Below are positions 45,601-57,351 of a stretch of 64,000 nucleotides of DNA, one piece after another. Origin of the DNA: Pegoplata infirma (taxonomy: Eukaryota > Arthropoda > Insecta > Diptera > Anthomyiidae); assembly GCA_963921195.1 (NCBI GenBank), contig OY992539.1:207445035-207509034 (forward strand). The letters run 5' to 3'. The position numbers were made by a program, and so were the translations under genes. Position 1 is the first letter of the stretch; each line of letters begins with the position of its first letter. The notes below the pieces were generated by a model. It was not told the origin of the DNA. It saw only the letters and a list, made by a program, of their open reading frames with translations, and did no database searches.

Positions 45601-45780
45601 TCTTTTTCTATCCTGCACGCGAAATAAAAATATTTATAAGGTAGCTGTGTGGTACTGGTTGCAGTGAAGCACTGAACCCCCCCAATCGACGAGCTATAAG
45701 GCTGGAGTATACGCGTGCAACCGCTTCATATCTGCCTCCGTTAACATCGACCACTTAAAATCACTTCGTTACATGCTACA
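42610..45780 (+). repeat. 3' long terminal repeat, 3171 bp
   Basis: Offset 9682 from the 5' LTR, with the same start, end and length. The TATA candidate falls at 43677 and the splice-donor-like site at 44763. The small frames found in the 5' copy recur unchanged (42621-42812 and 44184-44471), which supports near or full identity. Confidence 0.95.
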
Positions 45781-46472
45781 AGAAAAAGTCTCAGATTCTG
45801 AGACATTTTTCTTATAGAAAAAGTCTCAGATTCTGAGACATTTTTCTTATAGAAAAAGTCTCAGATTCTGAGACATTTTTCTTATAGAAAAAGTCTCAGA
45901 TTCTGAGACATTTTTCTTATAGAAAAAGTCTCAGATTCTGAGACATTTTTCTTATAGAAAAAGTCTCAGATTCTGAGACATTTTTCTTATAGAAAAAGTC
46001 TCACATTTTTCTTATAGAAAAAGTCTCAGATTCTGAGACATTTTTCTTATAGAAAAAGTCTCAGATTCTGAGACATTTTTCTTATAGAAAAAGTCTCAGA
46101 TTCTGAGACATTTTTCTTATAGAAAAAGTCTCAGATTCTGAGACATTTTTCTTATAGAAAAAGTCTCAGATTCTGAGACATTTTTCTTATAGAAAAAGTC
46201 TCAGATTCTGAGAAATTTTTCTTATAGAAAAAGTCTCAGATTCTGAGAAATTTTTCTTATAGAAAAAGTCTCAGATTCTGAGAAATTTTTCTTATAGAAA
46301 AAGTCTCAGATTCTGAGACATTTTTCTTATAGAAAAAGTCTCAGATTCTAAGACATTTTTCTTATAGAAAAAGTCTCAGATTCTGAGACATTTTTCTTAT
46401 AGAAAAAGTCTTAGCTCTGAGACATTTTTGTTATAGAAAAAATCTCAGATTCTGAGACATTTTTTTTATAGA
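45781..46472 (-). repeat. 35-bp satellite array, inverted arm (right of the retrotransposon)
   Basis: It starts with the duplicated AGAA and continues the unit cut at 32927. About 20 units are present in the inverted orientation. One near 45998-46010 has lost part of its first palindrome ('gtctcacatttttc'), and the last three units are degenerate. Three units near 46204-46290 share the variant 'gagaaattttt'. Confidence 0.95.
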
Positions 46473-48304
46473 AATTTTTAGTCGCATACAAACTGTTACC
46501 TGTTAACTTAGCAGTAAAATGTTAACATAACAGTAACATGTTAACAACGATTTCACCGTTTAAACTGTTTTATCCAATTTTTGTGCTGGTCTTTTCAATT
46601 GAGTTTCAACTGTTAATTTTTCCCTTGATATCGTCTCTATACATTTCTGTCGATCTTCCTGGATTTTTTTTTTAAAGAAGTATTTTATATTTCATGTTTA
46701 TTTAGTCACGTTGTTGCTCCACTTGTTCTATATTTTTTTTTTTTTTTGCTCAAAATTTTTATGCCTTCCAAAAAAGGCTTAGTCACACACATACAACTCC
46801 CCTGTTGTTAAAGCAATAAAAACTATTAAAATTCCTTTCTGTAGTTTTCCGATTTTTCTGTATATTTTTTTTTATGGTATGCCATGATTTTTTTTATTTT
46901 GTTGCCTGGCCTCCTTTTTTTTAGTAGGTATAATAGTTGCTGCTGTTGTTGTTTTTTGGTGTTTTCTAGTACGTGATTTTCATGCCAAAAATATATTTTC
47001 TTTTGTATGTTGTTGACTTGATGTCTAACATAGGTTTTGTTCATTGTATGTAGTTAGTTAAAGTTACAATTTGACTTCTTTGCTAGGAATAGTATTTTTT
47101 TTTTAAAGGATTTTCTCTCATTTAAGGTGAAGTCAGAAATGAATTGATGTAACATTGAGTTAGTGGCTTGTGGTTTTGCGATTTTTTAAAAAGGTCATTG
47201 GTTTTTAAAGATTTTATTAAATAATTTTTCACAGGTTTAAAAGATGCAAATTGCAGAAAAAAATTTAATATTTTCTGAGCAGATGTTAGATCTGTTAGTC
47301 ACATCTAACAATTGCAATGGTTTTTAAATAATTGATATCTATTTAGTCTCTCCTTAAAGTATGCTTTAAAATGTTGCCAAATATTAACAGAGTTTAAACA
47401 CAGCTGATTGCTTTAATACACAATGTGTTGTAGTTTAAATAATTATTTGCCCCCTAAGGTATGCTACAAAAATCTTTTAAAATGTTACAAAAACATTTAC
47501 ACGAAACACAGGCAGATTCTGAGATACCAAAATCCACATTGTGCTTTAGTTTTAATAAGTTTACCTGTTTTTATGCTAAATTTAAATCCAAGTAACTGAA
47601 AAACGCCATTTTTCAAAAACTTCATTTTAAAAATTTCTTTTAAAATTTTCATTTCCCATTCTCAGCTTTGCAAGACTTGTTGACCACGAAAAAAAAACAT
47701 AACAGACAACACAAACCCGGTTTCTTGTTATGGCATTTTAATTCATGTTATAGCATACTTTTAGGCTTTTATGTTTTATCATTCTTATGTGACCTGTTTT
47801 ATATTATTCTCTCTACCAATAAGCAAAACCACCGCCCTCTACATTTTCTTACTCGTTTTATGGGGTCGTTGAAAAATTTATATGCACAACATGTTTTCTG
47901 TGTTATTTGGGCCATACCAAAAATACTTAAATACCAAAAAACAAAAAATAAAACATTAAACAAAAAAAAAAATCGTTGTTTTTCTTTATAAACAAAAACA
48001 TGAAATTTGATTCTTTTAGCTAACACCGTAGGTAAATGTATTTGAAAGAATTTTTATGGCTAATTTAATAATTTGCCATGCATTTATAGAATATTAATAG
48101 CTGGTTTTATTTTCCACGTTGATGGCTGCTTCAAAAATCAAAAATCATGGAATAATTATTTTGAGGAGCCTAAAAATATGCTTTAATATTTATAGAATTT
48201 AAAAGTTGTAAATAAGACACGTTTTTTATGCTTTTTTGAAGTTAAAACACATCCTTAAAGTATGCAACAAAAAATGAGAGATAGTTTTCATAGGAAATAT
48301 TTCA
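46473..48304. other. Gene-free AT-rich stretch with motif copies
   Basis: Copies of the CCTTAAAGTATGC motif lie at 47350, 47449, 48165 and 48251. The overlapping opposite-strand frames at 47668-48026 show no domain. 46490-46550 repeats TGTTAAC several times. Confidence 0.45.
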
Positions 48305-49744
48305 TTGAGACTTTTTCTATAGGAAAAATGTCTCAGAATTTGAGACTTTTTCTATAGGAAAAATGTCTCAGAATCTGAGACTTTTTCTATAGGAAAAATG
48401 TCTCAGAATCTGAGACTTTTTCTATAGGAAAAATGTCTCAGAATCTGAGACTTTTTCTATAGGAAAAATGTCTAAGAATCTGAGACTTTTTCTATAGGAA
48501 AAATGTCTCAGAATCTGAGACTTTTTCTATAGGAAAAATGTCTCAGAATCTGAGACTTTTTCTATAGGAAAAATGTCTCAGAATCTGAGACTTTTTCTAT
48601 AGGAAAAATGTCTCAGAATCTGAGACTTTTTCTATAGGAAAAATGTCTCAGAATCTGAGACTTTTTCTATAGGAAAAATGTCTCAAAATCTGAGACTTTT
48701 TCTATAGGAAAAATGTCTCAGAATCTGAGACATTTTCTATAGGAAAAATGTCTCAGAATCTGAGACTTTTTCTATAGGAAAAATGTCTCAGAATCTGAGA
48801 CTTTTTCTATAGGAAAAATGTCTCAGAATCTGACACTTTTCCTATAGGAAAAATGTCTCAGAATCTGAGACTTTTTCTATAGGAAAAATGTCTCAGAATC
48901 TGAGACTTTTTCTATAGGAAAAATGTCTCAGAATCTGAGACTTTTTCTATATAGAAAAATTGTCTCAGAATCTGAGACTTTTTCTATATAGAAAAATTGT
49001 CTCAGAATCTGAGACTTTTTCTATATAGAAAAAATGTCTCAGAATCTGAGACTTTTTCTATATAGAAAAAATGTCTCAGAATCTGAGACTTTTTGTATAT
49101 AGAAAAAATGTCTCAGAATCTGAGACTTTTTGTATATAGAAAAAATGTCTCAGAATCTGAGACTTTTTGTATATAGAAAAAATGTCTCAGAATCTGAGAC
49201 TTTTTGTATATAGAAAAAATGTCTCAGAATCTGAGACTTTTTCTATATAGAAAAAGTCTGAGACTTTTTCTGTAAGAAAAATTTCTCATAATCTGAGACT
49301 TTTTCTTTATGAAAAATATCTCAGAATCTGAGACTTTTTCTATAGGAAAAATGTCTCAGAATCTGAGACTTTTTCTTTATGAAAAATATCTCAGAATCTG
49401 AGACTTTTTCTATAGGAAAAATGTCTCAGAATCTGAGACTCTTTCTATAGGAAAAATGTCTCAGAATCTGAGACTTTTTCTATAGGAAAAATGTCTTAGA
49501 ATCTGAGACTTTTTCTATAGGAAAAATGTCTCAGAATCTGAGACTTTTTCTATAGGAAAAATGTCTCAGAATCTGAGACTTTTTCTATAGGAAAAATGTC
49601 TCAGAATCTGAGACATTTTCTATAGGAAAAATGTCTCAGAATCTGAGACTTTTTCTATAGGAAAAATGTCTCAGAATCTGAGACTTTTTCTATAGGAAAA
49701 ATGTCTCAGAATCTGGGACTTTTTCTATAGGAAAAATGTCTCTC
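48305..49744 (+). repeat. 35-bp satellite, third array with subfamily blocks
   Basis: About 41 units in the main-arm orientation. The commonest unit has TTTTTCTATAGGAAAAA as its second half. A block at about 48950-49250 instead has 'ctatatagaaaaattg' and then 'gtatatagaaaaaatg', so variants spread locally. Two units near 49290-49400 share 'ctttatgaaaaatatc'. Confidence 0.95.
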
Positions 49745-50929
49745 ACTTGTTTATAATTTTTTTTTTTAATTATGAAGGGTATCAAAATATTCAGTAAGAT
49801 CAAATTTAACTTTTTCCAATTGTTTTTCATCAAAAATAAATCATTTTTAATTAATTATAATATTATTTAATATTTCTCTCTCTCTCTTCTTCTACATTTA
49901 AATTGAAACGTGCCTAAACACTTAAAACAAAGATTATCTACTTAACGGATATTAAAACAAAACAAAAACATTTATTTAATAAATATTGAAAATAAAACTT
50001 TTTGTTCATAAGGAAACATTCATAAACAAATTTAAACAATATCGGAAAAACTAAAACACGAATATATTTACAAAGTATTAAGGCAAAAAGTTCAAGTTTG
50101 TATATAGAAAAAATTATAATAATACAGTGAAAAACAAAGCAACAGCAAAAAAACCAAACTATAGCATACTTTGTGGCGCGCTGAAAGAAATAAAACTGAT
50201 TATCGGAAAATAATTTGCTAAACAAGCGGAGTTTAATTTGATTTTATATAATACATAAGAGAAAAGAAAAGTTACAAAATATAATAAGATATAAATACAT
50301 TTGCAAAAAAAAAAAAGTTAGAATTAAAAAAAAAACTAGCGATAAACTGTTTATAACTGGATTTTTTTTTCAAAAGTTTTTAACCTTTTAACAATACGTT
50401 ATTTTTTTTTAGTACTGCTACTTAAGTGAAATACCATTAAGTCTAGACAGTTGTTGGAAATATATTTTTAAAAAATCAAGCGTACGTAAAAGAGAGAAAC
50501 TTTTAAATTACTTGTAGGCATGATATTAAAACAGAATGAAGTTAATAAATCGTTATTTTAAAGCCTACTTTAAGGAGCCATAAATTATTATTTTATCCTT
50601 GCATATTCCCGTATGTTAGTGATGTATTTTTTTTAATTCACTATTAATTAGTTTTGTAATTATTTAATTTATTCTATTTGTTAATAAAGTGTTAGAATTT
50701 GGTATTTGTTTACGGTAGGCATTAGTAAATAAATTTATTTACTTTGGTATTAGATACTCTACCAAAGGTATAAAAAATAGTTTTCAAACTTTATAGAGTT
50801 TTAAAAAAGTTTTTAAAATTTTTGTTTTAAACTGCCTTTTAAGAAAGAAGGTACTATTCGTTTGTCATTTCTTTTGTAACTCATCAAAATAATTCTCTGG
50901 AAACGCACAAAGTATAAAAAATTTTTTAC
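49745..50929. other. Gene-free AT-rich stretch
   Basis: Motif copies at 50161 (reverse) and 50560 (reverse). The minus-strand frame at 49938-50225 has no recognisable domain. Confidence 0.45.
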
Positions 50930-52220
50930 GGCCGATTATCACGATAAGACTGAATCAAACAATTTTCGATGTGTTGTGTAAAAAAGGAGTGCATACTTTG
51001 AGGATTAAAGAAAAAAGATTTATTACGTATGATTTTTGACATTTTTAGAAATGTTTCTAAAAATAAAGACAATAATTAGTCTGAGTGGTATAAGAAAACA
51101 ATTTTTTTGATTGCAAAAAATGAAAAACTTTTTAAATAAAAATATATAATTTTTATCTCTGCCAAAAAAAAGCCTAGTTTTTAACAAATTATCTAAAAAA
51201 AAAATTAGAAAATCTTATCGTGCCAATAGGCCAATAGGTAGGGCAACAGAAAACTATCAGTTATGAATTTATTTTGAGGCCTAAAACTATGCAAGAACAT
51301 ATTCGAAACACTTGTCAGAAGTCAAACATATTTTTATTGAAATTTGATTTAAAACATTAAAGAATTATGAAGGATTGTCCTGATTTCGTCGTTTCGAAGG
51401 TGTTAGGATGTATTACTTCATCTTAAAACATTTGCTTTCATTTATTCAATTTTACGATGCACTCATTTTTTATAGCATAGTTTTAGGTCTCAAAATAAAT
51501 TCATTAATGCTAGTTTTCTGTTCCCTTACTTATATGTAGGCCACCCAAAAATAAGCATTTATTAACTAAATTTTAGCCCTTAAAGTATGCAACAAGATAT
51601 TTGAAATATAAGTCTGAAAACCTAAAAAAATTTGATTTGATTTCTGACTAATTCTAAGACTTTGTTGTTGCATACTTTAAGGTTTTAAATTTAATTAATA
51701 AATGCTTATTTTTGGTTGCCTTACTTAAACGTAAAGCTAATTTTCTAATTGAGCCTAAAAGTATGCACCTGTTTTTTTACAAAACATCGAAATCCCGTTG
51801 TCTCATTGCTAGTAAAAATATTGAAACTCAAATCGGACACTTTGATTTTTTTTAATTTTCCCCTATTTCCCCTGTTTATATTTACTAATTGTATGTAGAT
51901 CAGGAAAAATTATAAAAAAAAATTTCTGAATAATCCTAATCTTAATCCGATCTGCAAAAAACAAACCTATTATTACTTTACGGATTAGCAAAACTTCGAC
52001 TCTCCCTGTTGTGGAATATATTTTATACAGAGCTTTGTAATATTCTTAAAGCCTACTTTATAGCGCCTCTGTTGTTATTTATTTTAAACTTTCATTATTT
52101 GTATTTTTGTGCATTTTTAAAGCACACTTTGGAGGTAATATTAGAAAAAGTTAGCGTCATGGAGCCCAATTTAATGCAAAATATTTTATATCTGCAGCAT
52201 ACTTTCAGGATCGATCAGAG
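50930..52220. repeat. Patchwork of short palindromic MITEs with the CCTTAAAGTATGC motif
   Basis: 51230-51535 is an imperfect palindrome: 'gggcaacagaaaactatcag' with 'gaggcctaaaactatgcaag' is mirrored by 'tagcatagttttaggtctc' with 'gctagttttctgttcccttac'. 51538-51724 is another (187 bp): 'cacccaaaaataagcattta' with 'cccttaaagtatgcaacaa' is mirrored by 'ttgttgcatactttaaggtt' with 'aaatgcttatttttggttgc'. In both, the motif lies in each arm. 51240-51380 recurs inverted at 60140-60275, and 50950-51010 inverted at 59245-59320. Confidence 0.65.
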
Positions 52221-52403
52221 CTTTTATTTAATTTTTCTACATAAACTTAAATAAAGAGATCTTTTATTATACATTTGGTTCAGTTTGGACAAATTTAAAA
52301 CAAATCCAATTATTAAATTAAGTTCGACTTTTCTGAATCCATGAATACCAATACAAAGAGACATATAGCCCTGCTTTTGAATTCGGATAAGCAACTAGTT
52401 AAT

Positions 52404-53001
52404 TTTTATACCCTCCACTTAGTGATAGAGGGTATATATAAGTTTGTCATTCCGTTTGTAACTCATCGAAATATCGATCTGGGACCCCATAAAGTATATA
52501 TATTCATGATGCCCGATCGATTTTAAGACATTCTAGCGATGTCCGTCTGTCTGTCTGTGGAAAACGCTGTCGCGGACAAAATATTGCACAGAGATAACTG
52601 AAACTTAACATATTTATGGGAAGTTCTCCCGAGAAGTTTGGTATTGCATTTGAGCGGTTCAGAAGTTATGAACGAAAATGTAAGCACACCTCAAAAATTT
52701 CAGTACATTCTACATAACCTAAAATTACAAAATGCTTAAATTCGGCTTCTGGTTGACATATGTGAACATAATTGAACACAAAATGGTATTTAAACAAGTA
52801 CGAACATATTTTTTGACAAGAAAGGAAAAAAATAGCGGATTTTTTTTTTACCAAAATTTTTTTTCGCGGAAAATTTTTTTTTTTAATTTTTTTTTTTCAA
52901 AAGTAATTTCCTTTTAAATAAAGTTTTTTGCAATAATCTTTTTGAAATTGTGGAGGGTATCACTACATTCGGCAAGGCCGAATTTAACTTTTTTACTTGT
53001 T
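52404..53001 (-). repeat. Dispersed fly repeat, subfamily 2 (copy E)
   Basis: It runs from 'ttttataccctccacttagt' and 'gatagagggtatatataagt' through 'gggaccccataaagtatata' and 'gatgtccgtctgtctgtctg' to 'ggcaaggccgaatttaactt' and 'ttttacttgttt'. Compared with copy F it has lost a few bases near 52650. Confidence 0.85.
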
Positions 53002-53070
53002 TGTTTTGTTTTTTACGCTCTCTGTTTTTTATTTCGTTGACGTTCAAAATGCCGATTAATCTTCTTTGAT

Positions 53071-54169
53071 CTAACAAGGATCCTGGTGTCACCCGGCGAT
53101 CTTTATGGAATTGGTTTTGTTTTGTAGAGCAGGAAAAATAAAGAGACACGTATTTTTTGGGTTCTCGGGCTCTCCATAGTATCGCCGGTTCTCTTAACAT
53201 GCGTGGACCCTAATGGATCTTAAGTTTGGATCGAAAAAAGTTAGCATTCCCGAAAATTTTAAAATGCTCATATCTCGGTAAATATTGCCGACACAACAAA
53301 AAGTCCAAAAGCATTTTCGTAGCTCTCAACACATAGAACAAGACGTAGAATCAAAACCTCTCCGAGTAATATTTTTGAAGTTATCGAGTTTTGTAATTCT
53401 CAAGACCCCAGTGGTTCCCTAAAATCACGTATCTCAGAAACTAAGCAAGGTAGAGCGAAACGGACACAAATTTTGGATCAAAAACTATGAACATTTTTAA
53501 GGAACCCTACTAGGTCTAGGCCCATCGGGGTCTGGACTTATCGAGTCCGAAACCAGTGGGTCCTCAAATGTGTATGAACTAAGTTGAAATAAAAAAAATT
53601 TCAGTTAACTAATTTTTGACAAAACAGTTTTGCTAACTTTACCAAAAAAATTGTGGGTTCAAAATCAGTAAATTTTCTTGTAGGTTTACAAGCTTTTTTT
53701 GCTAACATTACAGTTTTTTTTTTTTTGAGTGTATACTCTATATTATACAAAAACACCTTGTCGTGTTATATACCAAATGAAAGGTCTTTGGAAAATCTAT
53801 CTTAGTGTGCACAGAACGTGTCCAAACTTGCACAACTTTTCGTCATATTGAGTAAAATACAAAAATTTTAGGACATTTTTGTTAATAAGTCGAAAAATAT
53901 TAACTTCTTTGGCCCGTTGTTAGCACCATGAGATAGGTATTTTAAATACCTTTAATCTGATACCAAATATGCCTTTATTCATTTTGAGTAAATAGGCGTA
54001 AATCGTAAAAAACTGAAAAAGGTCAACTTCCCCAAATACAAAACGTCCACCCCTAAAAATGAGTTTGGGACGCTAAAAAAAATACGTGTCGAATTAATTT
54101 TCGTTCTGAAAAACACATGCAAATATCACGAAGATCGGAGGGTGACACCAGGGAGACTCTCCTTGTTAG
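53071..54169. mobile_element. CTAACAAGG-family MITE, long copy with internal insertion
   Basis: Left end CTAACAAGGATCCTGGTGTC and right end, the reverse complement of GACTCTCCTTGTTAG, are inverted copies that extend into 'acccggcgatctttatgg' and 'acgaagatcggagggt'. Relative to the 605-bp copy at 58459-59063 it carries about 500 extra bases (about 53190-53740) that end in 'tttttttgagtgta', the end of the CACTCAAAA family. Confidence 0.75.
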
Positions 54170-54401
54170 ACGTTTTCTACTTGTTTTATTTAGTATTGAG
54201 GGGGTCAAGTCGTCTTCTACCATTGCCATTCATATTGTTCATGTCTTTCTTGTGACAAAAAATTATAATAAAACTTGTACGTGTCACAAAAGTGTTAGTT
54301 TGAAATGTATATTTATTATTTGTTTTAAGTGCTATTTAATATTAAACAAAAAAATATATATTCAAATAGTGCTATCTAAGCTATTGATTTTTATTTTAAC
54401 G

Positions 54402-54790
54402 CAGTGGGAAAAAAATCGCTCCTGACATACTGCTACTCTCCCTTTATAAAATTGCTGTTATCTTCACATAATTTTCAAAATGTGCCCAATGACATGTCAG
54501 CAGTTGGTCAGCGGTTGTTTCAACGAATTGTTGGTGGCCACCGATACTGGTGAGCACTGCTGACCAAATTTTTCTTTGACCATCAATTTTTTAAAATGTT
54601 CCTAATGACATGTCAGCAGTTGGTCAGCAGTGCTCACCAGTATCGGTGGCCACCAACAATTCGTTTAAACAACCGCTGACCAACTGCTGACATGTTATTG
54701 GGGACATTTTGAAAAATTGTATGAAGATTTCACCAAATTTATAAAGGGAGAGTCAGCAGTATGTAAGCGGTGATTTTATTTTGCCAACTG
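54402..54790. mobile_element. Near-complete palindromic MITE (389 bp)
   Basis: The arms of about 150 bp mirror each other: CAGTGGG...'aatcgctc..catactgct.actctccc', 'gacatgtcagcagttggtca' and 'ggtggccaccgatactggtg' on the left; the same in reverse, ending in CCAACTG, on the right. The centre lies near 54585. I could not define a target duplication. It would fold into a long hairpin if transcribed. Confidence 0.75.
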
Positions 54791-55491
54791 GGAAGTTTCA
54801 AAATCACTATTTTTTCGATAATTTTATTTAAAAAAAAAGATTTATAAATACTTTTTTAAGTTTAAAACAAATATGATTGATGACAACTTAAGCGGTAAAC
54901 AAGTTGTTTTTTTTTTAGATAAAACTGCAGTTATCTCTTTTTGAATATAGCCCCCCGATATACAAATAAGCATTTTATGTAATTAAATAATAAACAATAA
55001 AACGTAAATGGCATAATGATTTTTTGATTAGACAAGAGTTATAAATGTATTATTAATTGTTTTACAAATATTTAAATAAACTTAACCTAAAAGTATGCTA
55101 TAAATATTTGACATATTAAACAAATTGAACGTAGGCAATATAAAATTCATAAATTAAATGAATGAAAAAGAATAATTAATATTGATTAAGTAAATGTCAA
55201 TAAAGAAATAAAGTTTATTAATTTTGAAAAAAATAAAACTTACCTTAAAAGTATGCTATAGAAATTTTCAATTAAAATAAATGAGAGTTATAAATTTGGC
55301 TACTAAATGATTCTTTTAGATTTGTCGTCTATTTTAAAGGCATTTAGTTTTGGAGCTCGCCCATTAAAAATGCGAAAGTAATTCTTAGCAACTGGACCAA
55401 TTTTGCTAAATTCAGCTTAAAGCTCCGGTATTATCAAAGTTGCCTTTTAAAATTTAGCCTGTTTTAAACAGTTAGAAAAATCACAAAATGT
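54791..55491. other. Gene-free AT-rich stretch
   Basis: Two copies of the CCTAAAAGTATGC motif (55085 and 55242). Nothing else recognised. Confidence 0.45.
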
Positions 55492-56415
55492 AATTAACAA
55501 AAATGTTCTAGAATTTAGTTATTTTACTCAATTGCTGTGTTTTTCAAAATGTGGATTTATTTTTAGATTAATCTTATTTTGTTTAAAATAAATATTTTAA
55601 CATGCCAAAACAAATTTGGAATATTTTTTTCCGTAATCTATGATAAATTAGCAATTATAATCCGAAAACATGATAAAAAAATTGGGAAAATTAAAAAAGT
55701 TATAAATAAATCAAAATTAATCCAATTAAATTTTAGGATTTAATAAGTCCACTTTGGATTAATTTTGATTTATTTATAACTTTTTTAATTTTCCCAATTT
55801 TTTTATCATGTTTTCGGATTATAATTGCTAATTTATCATAGATTACGGAAAAAAATATTCCAAATTTGTTTTGGCATGTTAAAATATTTATTTTAAACAA
55901 AATTAAAAATATTTATTTTAAACAAAATTAATTAATCCAATTAAATTTTAGGATTTAATAAGTCCACTTTGGATTAATTTTGATTTATTTATAAATTTTT
56001 TTATTTCACAAATTTTTTTATCATGTTTTCGGATTATAATTGCTAATTTATCGTAGATTACGGAAAAAAATATTTCAAAATTGTTTTGGCATGTTAAAAT
56101 ATTTATTTTAAAATAATAAGATTAATCCGAAAATAAATCCACTTATTGAAAAACACAGCCAATATGACGAAAAGTTGTGCATGTTTGGACACGTTCTTAC
56201 CACACGTAGATAGGTTTTCCACATACCTTTCATTTGGTATGTAACATGACTAGGTTTCTTTGCATAATATAGGAGATAAACGAAAAAAACTGAAAAATTA
56301 CCTATTCTTCCCCCCACTGCTTTTCATCCCCTAATTATGAATTTTGGCTGCAAAAAAAAAATACGTGTCCGTTTACTTTTTTTCCACGGGGGAGACTAGG
56401 GAGACTTTCCCTTGT
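55492..56415 (-). mobile_element. CTAACAAGG-family MITE remnant, split by a fold-back element
   Basis: 55492-55532 ('aattaacaaaaatgttctag', 'attttactcaat') and 56161-56415 ('aatatgacgaaaagttgtgc', 'ggttttccacatacctttca', 'gactttcccttgt') together match, in reverse, the continuous sequence of the copy at 58459-59063. The fold-back at 55533-56160 interrupts it. The left terminal end is not seen. Confidence 0.65.
55533..56160. mobile_element. Fold-back element with one arm duplicated
   Basis: The left arm (55533-55730: 'tgctgtgtttttcaaaatg', 'ccaaaacaaatttggaatat', 'taatccgaaaacatgataaa') is mirrored at 55757-55905 and again at 55940-56160. The second and third arms are tandem duplicates of each other. 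The outer ends read TGCTGTGTTTTTCA and, reversed, GGCTGTGTTTTTCA. Confidence 0.75.
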
Positions 56416-57351
56416 CAATGGTAAAAGCAAAAAATTATCTTTCGACTGCCAAAAAATGGAAAAAGTCGTAGGTAAGCTTTTTAAAGTAAAATTTATGATT
56501 TTTTCTCAGCCCAAATGTATGCATCAAAAACCCTTAGTTTTTTAACAGGCTTTTAAATTAAGTTTTTCAATGAGTAAAATATAATTACAGTTGTTAATAC
56601 TTAATTGATTTTAGCTTTCATGTTCATCCAGCATACATTTAAACAAGAAAAACCAAACAATATGAAAAAAAAAAATCAATTAATTTTAACCACAACTTTA
56701 TGATGTAAAATTGTTAAACATAAATGTCATTGTTTTCTACACATAATTATGTATTTAAAAATAATTATAATATTATTGTTTAAGTATTTTTCTGTGTGCC
56801 CTACCATGTTAACAAGGTATTTCTTTTGATGGGAAACCAGCTATTTTCCTAAAATTTATATTTGATGCAAAATTTTGGAATAGGTATATTTTTTAGCAGC
56901 TCAAACTGGGTTGACGGTAAAATCCTCTATTTTTACCCACTCTAAGGTGAAAATCGGGAGGGTGGTTTGAATGGGGTCTCGGACAAAGAATTTTCTAATT
57001 CCACTCAAGTATTTCTAAAAATTTCAAAACTCATGCTTTCTATTTTTTCTTTATGCCTAAAAGTATGCTTTACAATTTTTTTTAGCATTCTCAAAACAAA
57101 ATTACCGAACCACTGTGTTGGTTCTGTAGTAATTAGGTTCAACTGCTACCTTTTGAACCCAATTGTCACTATACACTTTTTTTATATTTTTAAAATTATT
57201 TGTACAATAACTAAGATTTTTCAAGATATATATACTTAGGCAGAAAAAATCATTTAGTTTTCTTAAAAAAAGCTTTAAACTTTTTCCATTTTTTTTTGCA
57301 TGTTTTGTAAAAAAAGGAGAGCATACTTTCAGGATTCAAGAAAACATATTA
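56416..57351. other. Gene-free stretch
   Basis: Motif copies at 56509, 57055 and 57319. The frame at 56967-57239 has no recognisable domain and spans one motif copy. Confidence 0.45.

Larger units (their letters stand above)
32928..45780 (+). mobile_element. Intact Ty3/gypsy-type LTR retrotransposon (Osvaldo/Ulysses-like) with RING-Gag
   Basis: The element spans 12,853 bp: 5' LTR, primer site, 1.46-kb leader, gag, pol in the -1 frame, purine tract and 3' LTR. Pol order PR-RT-RNH-IN is that of Ty3/gypsy. The tRNA-Lys primer and unusually long LTRs recall the Osvaldo and Ulysses elements of Drosophila (family knowledge). There is no env-like frame: only 84 bases separate the pol stop from the 3' LTR. 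Both ORFs are free of internal stops and the LTRs are the same length and look identical, so it appears recently inserted and possibly still mobile. It lies within the inverted arm of the satellite. Confidence 0.95.

Noticed and set aside
47668..48026. 107-codon ORF and its opposite-strand partner
   Set aside because: Aromatic-rich translation of AT-rich DNA, non-ATG start, no domain, and no supporting neighbours.
48305..49744. CRISPR-like regular array of palindromic repeats
   Set aside because: The units follow each other with no unique spacers and the context is eukaryotic. It is a tandem satellite.
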